A stretch of 64,000 bases of DNA from JAOUEA01 sp963810915. GTDB lineage: Bacteria; Actinomycetota; UBA4738; HRBIN12. Below are positions 1 through 9,954 of the stretch, in pieces (the first letter of the stretch is position 1; each line of letters starts with the position of its first letter). Where the stretch lies: positions 186,001 through 250,000 of the forward strand of contig CAWEPH010000004.1 in NCBI GenBank assembly GCA_963810915.1, given 5' to 3'. A program made the position numbers and the translations under genes. Below the pieces are notes generated by a model. The model did not search any database. It saw only the letters and a list, made by a program, of their open reading frames with translations, and had not been told where the DNA came from.

Positions 1-849
1 GCCCTCGCTCCCGAACCGGCGGATGTGGTCCTGGGCCATCTCGATGATGTCCGCGCGCACGTGTCTGAAGAGCGAGGGTGGATCCCACTTGTCCGCTGCC
101 TCGGCTTCTCGCAGGAACGCCAGGTTGGACTGCATGTACCGCCGCTTGAGCGCGGTGGAGATGTTCACCTTGGCGCACCCTCGCGCGATGAGGTCCGAGA
201 ACTGCGCGTCGGTCATCCCGCTGCCTCCGTGCAGGGCGATCGGGATCGGCTCGGCCTCCACGATGTCGGAGACCCGTTGCGCGTCCAGTTTCGGCTCTGC
301 CGCATACATGCCGTGCGCGTTACCGATCGCCGGTGCGAAACAGTCCACTCCGGTCGAGCGGATGAACTCCAGCGCAACGGCGAGGGACTGCCGGTCGGCC
401 TCCTCGTCGGAACCGATGTCGTCCTCGACGCCCTTGATCCCCTCGATCTCGCCCTCCACGTGGGCGCCCTGGCGGTGGGCTTCCGCCACGACCTCCTTGG
501 TCTGGCGTTGGTTCTCTTCGACCGGCAGGGCGGAGGCGTCGAAGAGGACCGAGTTCCAGCCCGCCTCCAGGCACGAGGTGATGACCTCGCGCTCCGGGCA
601 GTGGTCGAGGTGGAGGGTGACGGGCACCTCGATGCCTGCCGTCATCGTGCGCCACATCCCGTAGAGCACGTCGCGACCGACCGACTTCACCGTCTTGACG
701 GAGGTCTGCACGATCACCGGTGCCCGCAGCTCGACCGCCGCAGCCAGGACCCCTTCCAGCGTGAGGTCGTTGACGATGTTGAACGCGGCGACGCCGTAGC
801 GCTCCTTGAAGGCTCGATCGAGGACGTCTTTGAGCGGCACGACAGGCAC
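1..849 (-). CDS. Class II fructose-bisphosphate aldolase-type enzyme, 3' end cut by window edge
   Basis: Zinc-dependent class II aldolase family, which cleaves or forms ketose bisphosphates such as fructose-1,6-bisphosphate or tagatose-1,6-bisphosphate in the cytoplasm. The visible 283 codons show the family signature in order: HLDHC (H80, D82, H83; zinc and catalytic Asp region), VEGEIEG (E132 and following), NAHGMY (H179, zinc ligand) and LHGGSG (H207, zinc ligand and phosphate loop), then VNIST. I chose the GTG at 849 because GGGAG lies about six bases upstream; a later GTG at 840 is in frame. No stop is reached before base 1, so the C-terminus lies outside the window. The NAHGMY replaces the usual GTSHG, so the exact sugar phosphate cannot be named. 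No operon partner is visible. Confidence 0.85.
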   Translation of the reverse strand, partial: MPVVPLKDVLDRAFKERYGVAAFNIVNDLTLEGVLAAAVELRAPVIVQTSVKTVKSVGRDVLYGMWRTMTAGIEVPVTLHLDHCPEREVITSCLEAGWNSVLFDASALPVEENQRQTKEVVAEAHRQGAHVEGEIEGIKGVEDDIGSDEEADRQSLAVALEFIRSTGVDCFAPAIGNAHGMYAAEPKLDAQRVSDIVEAEPIPIALHGGSGMTDAQFSDLIARGCAKVNISTALKRRYMQSNLAFLREAEAADKWDPPSLFRHVRADIIEMAQDHIRRFGSEG

Positions 850-943
850 GGCACTCTCCCGACGGGTCGGATGTCGTCCAGGCTAGAGGGCTCCGCATCC
901 CCGGACATCGGGGATATCACCCGTCCGGCGGGCGGGGATCTCC

Positions 944-2812
944 CTACCCGGCCAGGCGCTCGCGCGCGCGGGCCACGGCCTGGGTGCGGTTCTGGGCTCC
1001 GAGCTTGCGCAGGATCGATCCGACGTGCTTCTCGACCGTCTTCACCGAGATCGTGAGCTCGGCGCCGATCTCACGATCGGTCGCACCTCGCTCCAGCAGG
1101 ACGAGCACCTGGCGCTCGCGCTCGGTGAACGCGAGCACGTCGCCCGTGCCGTTGAGGTGCGCGTAGAGGCGCTCGGCCGCCGCGCCGGAGACCACCATCT
1201 CCCCCCGGGCCGCGGCACGCACCGCCCTGATCAGCGCCACCTCGGATGCCTCCTTGCCGATGTAGCCGCGCGCTCCCGCACGGAACGCGCTCGCGACCAG
1301 GTCGTCGCTGGCGAACGCCGTCAACGCGACGATATTGGCGGTGGCGTCCTCGGCCCGGATCCGCGCGATCGCTTCGATCCCGTCGCCGTCGAGCATCTGC
1401 AGGTCCATGAGGACGACGTCGGGACGCAGGCTCCGCCACGCCTCGATCGCTTGCGCGCCCGACCCGGCCTCGCCCACGACGTCCACCCCGGGGTCCCCTT
1501 CCGCCAGGAGCCGGATCACACCAGCTCTCGTCACCGCGTGATCGTCGACGACGAGGACCCGCACGAGGTCTGCCGATCGCCCGGCACCCGCGGGGGCATC
1601 GGCGACCACCGGCCCCTCCGGGGCCGAGGGGATCCAGGCACGGATCCGCGTGCCCCATCCAGGGGTCGAGTCGAGCTCGAGCGTCCCGCCCAGCAGCCGG
1701 GCGCGCTCGGCCATCCCGCCCAGGCCCAAGCCCTGCGCCGCTCCATCGGCTTCGACCTGGGTTCGATCGAAGCCCGCGCCGTCGTCTTGCACGAGGAGCG
1801 TGACCCCTGTGGGGGCGTACACCAGACCGACGCGTACCGAGGACGCCTGCGCATGGCGGATCGCGTTCGTGAGCGCCTCCTGGGTGATCCGGAACAGGGT
1901 ATGGGCGACATCGGACTCAGGGACCATCGAGGTGCCCGCCGTCACGAGCCGAGCCTCGATCACGCCCGTCCTGTTGGCCCACGCGATCTCGAGCTCGAGC
2001 GCCTCCTCGAGGGACCGTCCCTCGAGCGGTGACGGTGCCAATCCGAGCACGCTGCGCCGCGTTTCCTCGAACACGGTCTCGGCAGCCAACCGAGCCTCCG
2101 CGACGGCGCGGGTCGCCTCGTCGGACCGTCCGTCCGCGATCGCCGCCTGCACCGCTCGGAGCTCGAGCAAGACCGAGACGAGTCCCTGCGCCACGCCGTC
2201 GTGGACCTCGCGCGCCATCCGGTTGCGCTCGGCTGCGGCGGCCTCGGCTCGTGCGTTCGACTCCGCGGCCTCGTGCAGGCGGGCGTTGGTGATCGCGATC
2301 GCCGCGTGTTTCGCGAAGAGCTCGAGCAGCTCGGCGTCCGCGGGAGTGAAGGTCCGTCGCGGGTCACGGGTGAATACGACACAAGAGCCGACGATGGCTC
2401 CGCGCCACCAGATCGGGACACCGATCACGCCTTTGAGCGCGCCGCGGTCCTCGGGTCGCACGTGGCCCCCGGGCACGTCGGCGTAGTCGTCGAAGATCAC
2501 CGGGCCGCGGCGCGTCACCACCGCACCGGTCGTTCCTTCCGAGAGCGGGAAGACCTTGCCCGATTGGCATGCGATGCCGATGTCGGCTTCCTTGCGGTAG
2601 ACGCCCGCAGCCTCATCGACGAGGCAGATGGAGCCGGCGTCGCAGCCCAAGAGCTCGGTCGAGCGCTTGAGGATCCGTTCAAGGAGTGGACGGAGGGACA
2701 GTTCGCCGGCGAGGTCTTCGACGACGGCCGTGAGGGCGGCGGCCGGTCCCGGCTGAGGCGTCGCTCCAGCGCGCTCGTGGCCGTTCGCCGCCCGCGCTCC
2801 GCTACCGACCAT
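944..2812 (-). CDS. Single-chain GAF histidine kinase fused to NarL-type response regulator
   Basis: A 622-residue soluble signalling protein that carries a whole two-component system. Order: GAF domain about 25-185, HisKA_3 dimerisation helix with the phospho-His in REVHDG (H204), HATPase_c about 300-395 (N-box around N316, DDGAGFD, GLGLGG), a linker, a receiver domain about 417-535 (acidic pair D423-D424, phospho-acceptor D470 in LMDLQM, K520), and a LuxR-type helix-turn-helix about 563-620. There is no transmembrane segment or signal peptide, so it should sense a cytoplasmic ligand or redox cue through GAF. Usually a NarL-type kinase and its regulator are separate neighbouring genes; here both are continuous in one frame without a stop. 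The ATG at 2812 has no strong ribosome binding site. The target genes are unknown. Confidence 0.9.
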   Translation of the reverse strand: MVGSGARAANGHERAGATPQPGPAAALTAVVEDLAGELSLRPLLERILKRSTELLGCDAGSICLVDEAAGVYRKEADIGIACQSGKVFPLSEGTTGAVVTRRGPVIFDDYADVPGGHVRPEDRGALKGVIGVPIWWRGAIVGSCVVFTRDPRRTFTPADAELLELFAKHAAIAITNARLHEAAESNARAEAAAAERNRMAREVHDGVAQGLVSVLLELRAVQAAIADGRSDEATRAVAEARLAAETVFEETRRSVLGLAPSPLEGRSLEEALELEIAWANRTGVIEARLVTAGTSMVPESDVAHTLFRITQEALTNAIRHAQASSVRVGLVYAPTGVTLLVQDDGAGFDRTQVEADGAAQGLGLGGMAERARLLGGTLELDSTPGWGTRIRAWIPSAPEGPVVADAPAGAGRSADLVRVLVVDDHAVTRAGVIRLLAEGDPGVDVVGEAGSGAQAIEAWRSLRPDVVLMDLQMLDGDGIEAIARIRAEDATANIVALTAFASDDLVASAFRAGARGYIGKEASEVALIRAVRAAARGEMVVSGAAAERLYAHLNGTGDVLAFTERERQVLVLLERGATDREIGAELTISVKTVEKHVGSILRKLGAQNRTQAVARARERLAG

Positions 2813-2901
2813 GCCGCCACTGTCCGTTCAGGGGAGGGTCCTCATCCAGCACCTTATGAGCTTGCAGCTGTCCGGGCAATCGGACAGCCACTGGGCGACT
2901 G

Positions 2902-3511
2902 CTACGTCGAGCGCTTCTTCCGCTCGGGACGCACGTAGTCGTCTTCGGACTCGTTCCATACCTCGTCGATGTTCTCGACGTTGAAGCCGTACTCGAACAC
3001 GAGCGTGCCGCCGTAGGCCGCACCGAACGCCACCAGCGCCGCGGCCACGACCGACAGGACCAGCCAGCTCAGCTGCGTCTGGGCGTCGTCGAAGTTCGAG
3101 ATCCGCAGCACGAGGTCGACGAGGATCAGGACCATCACCGTGAGCATCACCGTCGCGTGCCAGTTGATCGTGCGCCACACCTGGGTGTGCTTCGCGCGCC
3201 CGATCGGGCCCGACTTGCGATCGCGCGGGATGCCTTTCCACCAGTCGAAGAACCCCGTGAGCACAGCGCCGAGGCCCGACGATGAAGCCCGCGACCATCA
3301 CGAACGTCGCCGCGGCGAAGAAGTCCTGCGCCTTCGGGTCGTGCGCACCGGAGAAGTACGAGATCAGGTCGAAGACGGCCGCCAGCACGTAGCACACGAC
3401 GGGGAAGTCCGTCAGGGGCGGGTGGGACGGCTTGCCGGTGAACCCGCGCATCCCTTGGAATCGTCGTCCCTTGAGGCTCAGCGTCGGACGGATCGAGTAG
3501 AGCTTCGGCAA
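2902..3511 (-). CDS. DUF2231-like membrane protein, split by one frame change
   Basis: Integral membrane protein of about 200 residues resembling the DUF2231 family, whose function is not established. It has three to four hydrophobic segments, and the N-terminal SHPPLTDFPVV motif is typical of that family. Translation from TTG 3511 (GGGGAG six bases upstream) runs to GFIVG near 3275. There the frame changes by one base within a GGGCC run, and the second half continues as LGAVLTGFFDWW in another frame to the stop at 2902. The C-terminal half alone has an ATG at 3264. Because both halves match one family in the right order, a single-base insertion in the assembly is the simplest reading; a real pseudogene is possible. 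Confidence 0.6.
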
Positions 3512-3600
3512 GGCTTCTCCCCTCGGTGGTCACGTGAGGAGTCGGCTGCTCCTCGGGTGCATCGCATCATGCCATGCAGGGGGCGCTCGCCGCCTGGAGC

Positions 3601-4381
3601 TCATCTACCCGTCAGGGAGAAGTGCATGTAGTCCTTCAACGTCACCCAGTCGCCACCCCACTCCCACCCGATCCGCGCGAACGATCGGACCACGACGTCG
3701 CCCGGATGGATCATGCCCGGCACGCGTCGGCTCCTATCGAGGTAGGGGACCACGGCATGGCGAAGGACCGAGCCGTCGGCCCTCACGTACGGATTCAGCA
3801 GCGGGTTGATGTCGATCGCCCACCCGTACGCGTGCTGCGAGAGCGATCCAGGATCGTCGGTGACGGGGCGGCAGTTGAACGCTGCCGTCAGGTCCCGGGT
3901 GCTGAGTCGGTCCTCCGGTCGAGGCGGCCGGTAGCGCGGCGGCAGCGCGATCCGGTGGATCGGGAACCGGGCGTCGAACAGTCGGTGGAACACCCACAGC
4001 ACGTCGCGCGCCACGGTCTCGTGCACGATCAACGGTCCCGTGCGCACGTGTCCCTGGAAGTCCCAGTAGCGCACCTCGACGTGACGAAGGTGGGCGATCC
4101 CCACGGGGCACCCCGGGTGCCAGTCTCGGCCCCTCAGACGCTCGCGCAGGAAGGGTCCGATCCGGTAGACGCCGCCGGCGAAGGCTGGGGCCGACGAGGC
4201 GTCGCTCGTCGACGCGTGCCGACGTCGTGATCGCCGACGAGGGCCTATCGACCGCCCGGGTGGCAGCATCGACCGTCGGCGCGGGCCCTGAGGCGGCGCT
4301 CCCGTGACAGGCGTTGGCGACGATCACCACCGCGATCACGACGACGGCACCGGCGGCGCGCCCTGCCCGGTGGGAGATCAT
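3601..4381 (-). CDS. M15-family D-Ala-D-Ala carboxypeptidase-like lipoprotein, split by a frame change
   Basis: Probable zinc peptidase that trims peptidoglycan stem peptides at the outer face of the membrane. The start at ATG 4381 gives a lipoprotein signal with lipobox VANAC at about residues 25-29. The catalytic half, in another frame from about 4220 to the stop, shows the M15 pattern SQHAYGWAIDIN (zinc His and Asp), a following NPY and proline-rich segment, and the final zinc His in DYMHFS near the C-terminus. The frame change lies somewhere in the low-complexity linker at about 4160-4230. The start overlaps the stop of the upstream SpoIID-like gene as ATGA (4378-4381), so the two are probably translationally coupled and act together on the cell wall. 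Confidence 0.7.
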
Positions 4382-5703
4382 GCGGAGGAGGTCACCGTGA
4401 CCTCGGCGCCGCCGACGAGGCGAAGCGTCCCGTCGAAGGTGCTCCGGTTCACGGTCGCCCCGGCCTTGGATGGGTCCACGGTCATCGACCGCAGGCCGGT
4501 CGCGACCACGACGTCGAGCGTGCCGGGCTCGGCGTATCGCTGGGGCCTGAGGCCCCCGTAGTAGAAGGCGAGGATCTTCGACGCCGACCACCCACGTGCG
4601 GCCTTGCCGTACGCGCCCCACTGCACCATGCCGACCCCGTGTCCCCAGCCTCGGCCGTCCGCTACCAGTCCATGGGAACCCGATGAGAGATGGAACCATC
4701 CCGACGGGATCGCCACGGGCAGCCCGCCGCTCGGATACCTGCGTGGCAGCAGGCACGGGCCCCAGGTGTTGACGGCGTCGCGGAGCGTGCTCGCGTCGAT
4801 CACCCGGGTCTCGCCTCCGCCCGCGAGCCGGACGACCGACCCTTCGACGGTCGCCGACGTGATCGGCATGCCGGCGGGCCACGACCCCGCGGCGATCAGC
4901 ATCGTCGTGAGGTCGCGGAGGGGCAGCGCGACACGCCAATGCGACAGGGGCGACGCACCGTCGTCACGCTCGACGACCGGCCGAAGATAGGGCAGCGGCG
5001 AGCTCCCGAAGACGTCGTCGTTCCCGTACGTCCGACCGTTCGAGGTCGAGAAGTACACCGTGTCGGCCGGCCGCCCCCCGTACATCAGCACCTGCCCCGT
5101 CGTGTCTCGTACCGCCTCGTACCAGTGACGGAGGCCCCTCGGACGGGGGACCGGGATGCCGCCGTAGACCTGACACGCCGACGTGCCGCAGATCGGGGTA
5201 CCGAGGTGCGCTCCCTGCGCGCCGGTCCATCCCGTCGTCGAGAGCACGTAGCTCCGGGCCGCGATCGCCTGTGCTTCGAGGGCCGCTGCCGGCCACGTCG
5301 GCGGCACCTCCGCGATCCCCTCCAGGTACTGCTGGAAGGTGAGCGTCACGGTCAGGGTCAGGGTGCCGTCGTCGGCCGAGCGGATCGAGAAGCGTGCCCG
5401 GGTAGCGCCCGTCGAGCGTTGCCCTCTCCGGATGGACGCAGCGGGACGGGCTCCATGGATAGGTGCCTCGTACGCGGAACGATCCGCCCCTGGGTAGCCG
5501 GATCGACACCCGGCTCGGCGGTGAGCTCGAGCCTTCCGGTGGACGGAGGAGCCGTCGGCGAGGGCGTCGTCGCACGCATCGACGTGGTCGCGCTCGGGCG
5601 CTGCGGGGACGCGGGACCGAGGACGGGCGCGGAGGTACAAGCTTCCCAGCGTCACGACGACGATCGTCGCGCACGCAACTCGAGCGAACGGGAGACGTCG
5701 CAT
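4378..5703 (-). CDS. SpoIID/LytB-domain cell-wall protein
   Basis: Exported protein with a SpoIID/LytB domain, a family that includes lytic transglycosylases acting on glycan strands and amidase enhancers. Visible motifs are the family opening QQYLEGIAEVPPTWP, AIAARSYVL, the repeated YGG block, and the C-terminal GRGWGHGVGMVQWGAYG followed by ILAFYYGG. A hydrophobic signal segment follows MRRLPFARVA. I place the start at ATG 5703; a GTG at 5739 is the upstream alternative. The roughly 70 residues after the signal (about 5400-5640) are rich in Arg, and a Thr/Pro/Ser-rich linker typical of exported proteins reads in a neighbouring frame, so a compensated pair of frame changes is possible there. 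It overlaps the M15 lipoprotein gene by four bases. Confidence 0.8.
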   Translation of the reverse strand: MRRLPFARVACATIVVVTLGSLYLRARPRSRVPAAPERDHVDACDDALADGSSVHRKARAHRRAGCRSGYPGADRSAYEAPIHGARPAASIRRGQRSTGATRARFSIRSADDGTLTLTVTLTFQQYLEGIAEVPPTWPAAALEAQAIAARSYVLSTTGWTGAQGAHLGTPICGTSACQVYGGIPVPRPRGLRHWYEAVRDTTGQVLMYGGRPADTVYFSTSNGRTYGNDDVFGSSPLPYLRPVVERDDGASPLSHWRVALPLRDLTTMLIAAGSWPAGMPITSATVEGSVVRLAGGGETRVIDASTLRDAVNTWGPCLLPRRYPSGGLPVAIPSGWFHLSSGSHGLVADGRGWGHGVGMVQWGAYGKAARGWSASKILAFYYGGLRPQRYAEPGTLDVVVATGLRSMTVDPSKAGATVNRSTFDGTLRLVGGAEVTVTSSA

Positions 5704-5778
5704 CCTCGAGACCCACCCTACGCGCGATCGATCGAGCACGCGGCGAGCGCCGATCCTGAAGGAGCGGGGATGGCGGCG

Positions 5779-6379
5779 TCAGAAGGTGGTGATCGTGACC
5801 GCCACGGTGTCCTGCACGGGCGTCGGGCCGCCGGACGTCACGGTGATCGGGCAGCGGTAGGTGAGACCGGGGGAGACCGTCACGATGTTCAGCGTGAAGA
5901 CCAGGCGCTTCGGCGTGCCCGACCCGGGGAGGTCGACCGTGTAGGTACCGCGCTTGAAGGCCTTCGTGATGTTCTCGGCGCGCCAGTCGGGGAGCTTGTG
6001 CTTGCCGATCAGCACCGCGTTGATGATGAACCGCGGGGTGCCTTTGCACCCGTGCACCGTGAACGTGTCGGCGAGCGCGCCGTCGTTCTGGATCGTGATC
6101 CAGTAGCGCACGCCCTCTCCGTCGTCGATGAGGTGGTTGATCGTCTGCTTGGCGCCGGTGGCGTTGTAGACGTTCCTTGCCGCGCCACGGGTGCGGGAGC
6201 GGATCGATCGTGCAGCCGGTGCTGAGGCCGCAGAGCTTGATCCACGCGTCGGGCTGGTAGTCCGGCGACGTGCCGGCAGCGCGAGCGGGCGCGTGGACGC
6301 TCGCGCCGGCGGAGGCGCCCGCGGGGATCGCGAAGAGGGTGGCACACAGGACGAGGAGCAGGGCGGCGTGTCGTTTCAT
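5779..6379 (-). CDS. Secreted protein of unknown function, split by a frame change
   Basis: I do not recognise a named family. The ATG at 6379 gives a clear signal peptide (MKRHAALLLVLCATLFAIPAG) followed by PDYQPDAWIKLCG. The frame changes near 6185, after HPWRGKE, and the rest continues as NVYNATGAKQTI to the stop at 5779. The mature part is about 170 residues, Thr/Val-rich and beta-like, ending TVAVTITTF. This suggests an immunoglobulin-like extracellular domain of the kind found in secreted actinobacterial proteins that contain DVYN-type motifs. It lies upstream of the SpoIID and M15 genes on the same strand, separated by about 75 bases, so it may be part of the same envelope unit. Its role is unknown. 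Confidence 0.55.
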
Positions 6380-6453
6380 GGGGGCAGTATCGGCCATCAG
6401 AGAGCCAGACATGAGGAGCGCGGTCTCCGCGCCATCCGGCCGTCTCACGCCCT

Positions 6454-8122
6454 TCATGTCCCCCGACCCAGGGGGGCTGCGCTCACCGACAGCAGTTCGA
6501 ACGCCTCCGTGGGCTCGGTCTTGCCCTTGAGGTCGGTGGGACCCAACGATCGGACGTCGATGATCACGTCCGGCTCGTCGTTCACTTCGTCCACGGTGCG
6601 ACCCGCGACCGTGATCGTGCCGGGTGTGGACAATCCCTGCAGGCGAGCGGCGACGTTCGTGGTGTCGCCGATCACGCTGAACGAGCGCTGCGCTCCGGCC
6701 CCGACGTTCCCGATCACGGCCACGCCCGTGTTCACCCCGACGCGGAAGCGGGGCCAGTCATGGGAGGCGCGGACGTCCGCGGATCGGTCCCGGATCGCGA
6801 TGGCCGCGCGGACGGCCCGGGCCGCATGATCGGGGTGATCGCCCAGCGCGTTGAAGACGGCGAGGATCGCATCGCCGGCGAAGCGCTCGATGAGCCCGCC
6901 TTCCTGGTCGACGACGAAGGGCACCACGGCGCCCCAGTAGGCGTTCAGCATCTCGATCACCTCAGCGGCCGAGCGACCCTCGGCGAACGTCGTGAAGCCC
7001 GCCAGATCCGCGAACAGGACGGACACCTCTTGCTCGTGACCGCCCAGGCGCGCCAGCTCGGGCTCGGCGTCGAGTCGATCGGCCAGATGCGGACCCACGT
7101 ACTGGCGGAGCAGTCGGTCCATCCTCGCCAGCTCGCGGGCCGAGTCCGTCATGACGGCGATCTGATCTCCGGTGAACCCTCGCCCGCGTAGGGCTGCGGA
7201 TGTCGCGTCCAGGGTCCCGGCGGCGTCGGCGCGGACCAGCTCCGCCATGGCTGCGGATTGACGGCCGTCGAGCCGTTCGAGCGTGCGGTCCAGGTACATG
7301 CCGCCGAACGTCCCCGACACCGACCCCACGCTCCGATACTCCCGTCGCGCGGCGAGCACGATCGTGACGAAGGCGAGCGCCATCAGCACGTGCCACTCCC
7401 ACCACGACGCCCGCCAGGCCCTCCCGAAGGCCATCGCCACCAGTGCTTCGGCCAGCAGGACGAACGCCGCCGCCACGGCGAGCGGCAGCGGCCGCTCGCG
7501 TGCTCGGTAGATCCCGAGGTACCGCCACGCCGCGAAGGCGTACGCGCCGATCGCGAAGGGGAGGAGCACCAGCAGCCAGGGCGCCCGCTCGGAGGCGATC
7601 ACTCGATCGAGCGGAGGAACCCCGGTGAGCGAGGCCGCCGCCCACACGAGGAGCACGACGACGAGGCCGGATCGCATCGGCGTCTGCAGGCGCCACAGGA
7701 TCGCCTCGGTCTCGATCGTCCATCTCGATCGAGGAGAGCGCCGCGAAGCCGGACGCCAGGATGATGCCGACGGGCGTGGCGAGGACGAACCCGCCGTTCG
7801 GCCCGCTCAGCACGATGGCCGGGGTGGCCAGCGCGTGCAGGGCGAGGAAGCCGGCGCTGGTCAGCAGCACCATCGAGACCAGGAAGAGCCGCTCGTCGTG
7901 GCTGCGACGCGCGACCTCGCTCACGATCAGGCCGAGTGCGACGTTCACGACCGCGACGGCGAGGACGAGCCAGAAGTGCGACGCATGGTGCTCCCAATGC
8001 ACATCCAGCGACGGGATGCCGAGCAGCAAGGCGAGTCCGAGGAGCGGGACCGCGAGCGCCACGACGATGAGCGCGGACGAGGTCTTCGGGCGGCGAGCCG
8101 AGGCGACCATGCGCTCCATCAT
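6454..8122 (-). CDS. Membrane-bound class III adenylate/guanylate cyclase, split by a frame change
   Basis: About 555 residues with eight predicted transmembrane helices followed by a cytoplasmic class III cyclase domain making cAMP or a related cyclic nucleotide. The cyclase shows LFADLAGFT (first metal Asp), ERFAGDAILAVF (second metal Asp; Arg stands where Lys is usual in the substrate-specifying K-x-x-GD position), and VIGDTTNVAARL (transition-state Asn and Arg). The first four helices are read from ATG 8122 to about 7725; the last four helices and catalytic domain are in another frame, joined at about 7720 where IEMD meets IETEAILW. A single indel explains this. The gene is divergent from the SLATT-like gene at 8297. 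No regulatory domain is seen besides the membrane part. Confidence 0.75.
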
Positions 8123-8296
8123 CTCCAGGGAGGGCGCTCCGGCTCAATCGGGTATCGGGCCCACGTCGGAGGAAGGCCAAGGCGGCCGCCGTATGGAGTC
8201 GGCCTGGTGGGGGACGGCGGGAATCACGACCTTGGCCGACTGACCCGCCGCGTCCGCCCGCCTACCGTGAGGTGCCCGCCGGGCGTGGAGGACACC

Positions 8297-8968
8297 GTGG
8301 CCGAAGGACGAACCCGGAGCGCCAACCCACCCGTCGCGAAGGCCGCGTGGGACGACGACATCGAGCGGCTGTTCGAGGCGTGGCTGCGCCGAGTGGCGGC
8401 CGCCGAGGCCGGGCACCGGGAGGCCTCGGACCGGCTCCGCCGCGGCTCCCTGATGCTCGGGATCCCGGTGGTGGTGCTCACGACGATCGTGGGCACGAGC
8501 GTGTTCGCGTCGCTCGAGAACGGCAACGTGCCGAGCTGGGTCCCGATCGTGGTCGGATCGATCAGCATCCTCGCCGCGGCGCTCTCGGCGCTCCAGACGT
8601 TCCTGCGGTTGGGGGTGCGCTCGGAGGGCCATCGGATCGCGGCGTTCCGCTACGAGACCCTGCGCCGCGACATGACCCAGGTGCTGGCCCTGCCGCGCGC
8701 CTCGCGTCCGGATGCGGTGCGTCAGCTCGACAGCGTGCGCCAGCGCCTGGATCGCTACGCCAAGGAGTCGCCGAACATCGACGAACGACGGTGGGCGAAG
8801 CTCGAGCGGCAGTTCCACCTGTCCCGGGTGCCGCCCGATCCGCAGTGGGGCGACCGCGAAGATCCGCATCCCGGATACCGCCCCCGCTGTCGCCGCCGCC
8901 ACCGATGGGATCTCAACGAAGGGGACCGACGATGGAGTGTGACCTGGTGCTCGAGGGCGGCGGCGTGA
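8297..8968 (+). CDS. SLATT / DUF4231-like two-transmembrane protein
   Basis: A 223-residue protein with an N-terminal basic and acidic helical stretch, two hydrophobic helices (about residues 54-77 and 79-100 with LGIPVVVLTTIVG and VPIVVGSISILAA) and a C-terminal helical region with EGHRIAAFRYETLRRD. This layout matches SLATT/DUF4231 proteins, which are proposed membrane effectors in nucleotide-linked bacterial conflict systems, though many members have no tested role. The GTG at 8297 has GGAGG five bases upstream. The frame runs 37 bases into the patatin gene; the last about 30 residues are Arg-rich and may be an artefact of an indel, so the true C-terminus may be shorter. Co-transcribed with the patatin gene. 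Confidence 0.65.
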   Translation: MAEGRTRSANPPVAKAAWDDDIERLFEAWLRRVAAAEAGHREASDRLRRGSLMLGIPVVVLTTIVGTSVFASLENGNVPSWVPIVVGSISILAAALSALQTFLRLGVRSEGHRIAAFRYETLRRDMTQVLALPRASRPDAVRQLDSVRQRLDRYAKESPNIDERRWAKLERQFHLSRVPPDPQWGDREDPHPGYRPRCRRRHRWDLNEGDRRWSVTWCSRAAA

Positions 8969-9954
8969 AGGGGATCGGGCTGGTCGGGGCCTATGCGGCG
9001 CTCGCCGACAAGGGCTACGCGGTCCATCGGATCGCGGGCACGTCGGCGGGCGCCATCGTCGGGGCGCTGATCGCGGCGGGCACGACGCCCGAGGATCTCG
9101 AGGCCGTGATGCGCACGGTGGACTACGGTCGGTTCGAGGACGAGAGCTTCATCGACCACCTGGGGTTGGTGGGCAAGGGGGCCTCGATCCTCTTCGAGAA
9201 AGGGATCTACGAGGGCCGCTACCTCGTCGAGTGGCTCGACGACCTCCTCTCGGTCCTGGGAGCCCGCACGTTCGGGGATCTGCGGATCGACGACCCGAAC
9301 TCCTCGCTCCCACCGGAGAAGGCCTACAAGCTCGTCGTGATGACGTCCGATGTCACGCGGGGTGAACTCGTGAGGCTTCCGTGGGACTACCCGGACTACG
9401 GCTTGAAGGCGGACGACCAGTTGGTGGCCGACGCGGTGCGCGCCTCGATGTCGATCCCGTTCTTCTACGAGCCGGTGCGATTCACCGGCCGCGACGACGC
9501 CGGCACCAAGGTGCAGTCCTACATGGTGGACGGCGGGATGCTCTCGAACTTCCCGATCGAGGTGTTCGATCGTACGGACGGGAAGCCGCCGCGCTGGCCC
9601 ACGTTCGGGATCAAGCTCTCCGCCAAGCCCACCGCGAAGGTGCTCCAGCGCTTCGAGGTGAAGGGCACGTTCGGCCTCGCGCGCGCGATGGTGGGCACGA
9701 TGACGAACTTCCACGACCAGATGCACATCGACGACCCATCGGTGCTGGCGCGCACGATCTTCGTCGACACCGGCGATGTGAAGGCGACCGACTTCGACAT
9801 CGACGAGCCCACCCAGGACACGCTCTTCGCGAACGGGCGCCACGGCGCGGAGAAGTTCCTGATCGACTGGGACTTCGACCGGTACGTGGCGGCGTTCCGC
9901 AGCGGTGGCACGGTCGACCTCACGCCGCACGAGACCGCGGTCGAGGCCGGCTGA
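8932..9954 (+). CDS. Patatin-like phospholipase
   Basis: A 340-residue serine hydrolase of the patatin family, expected to hydrolyse acyl chains from phospholipids or other lipids in the cytoplasm or at the inner membrane face. The oxyanion loop GGGVKG is at residues 9-14, the nucleophile elbow GTSAG at 36-40 (Ser38), and the catalytic Asp in VDGG at D200, so the Ser-Asp dyad is intact. The ATG at 8932 is preceded by AAGGGG at a normal distance. There is no signal peptide. It overlaps the end of the SLATT-like frame and is followed by the papain-like gene. Patatin enzymes are used as effectors in some CBASS defence systems, but no CD-NTase is present here, so a housekeeping lipase role is equally possible. 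Confidence 0.9.
   Translation: MECDLVLEGGGVKGIGLVGAYAALADKGYAVHRIAGTSAGAIVGALIAAGTTPEDLEAVMRTVDYGRFEDESFIDHLGLVGKGASILFEKGIYEGRYLVEWLDDLLSVLGARTFGDLRIDDPNSSLPPEKAYKLVVMTSDVTRGELVRLPWDYPDYGLKADDQLVADAVRASMSIPFFYEPVRFTGRDDAGTKVQSYMVDGGMLSNFPIEVFDRTDGKPPRWPTFGIKLSAKPTAKVLQRFEVKGTFGLARAMVGTMTNFHDQMHIDDPSVLARTIFVDTGDVKATDFDIDEPTQDTLFANGRHGAEKFLIDWDFDRYVAAFRSGGTVDLTPHETAVEAG

Noticed and set aside
25..1056. Long plus-strand frame opposite the aldolase
   Set aside because: Its translation is Arg/His-rich without family motifs, while the minus strand carries a clear aldolase. It is a high-GC antisense shadow; many similar frames exist over the window.
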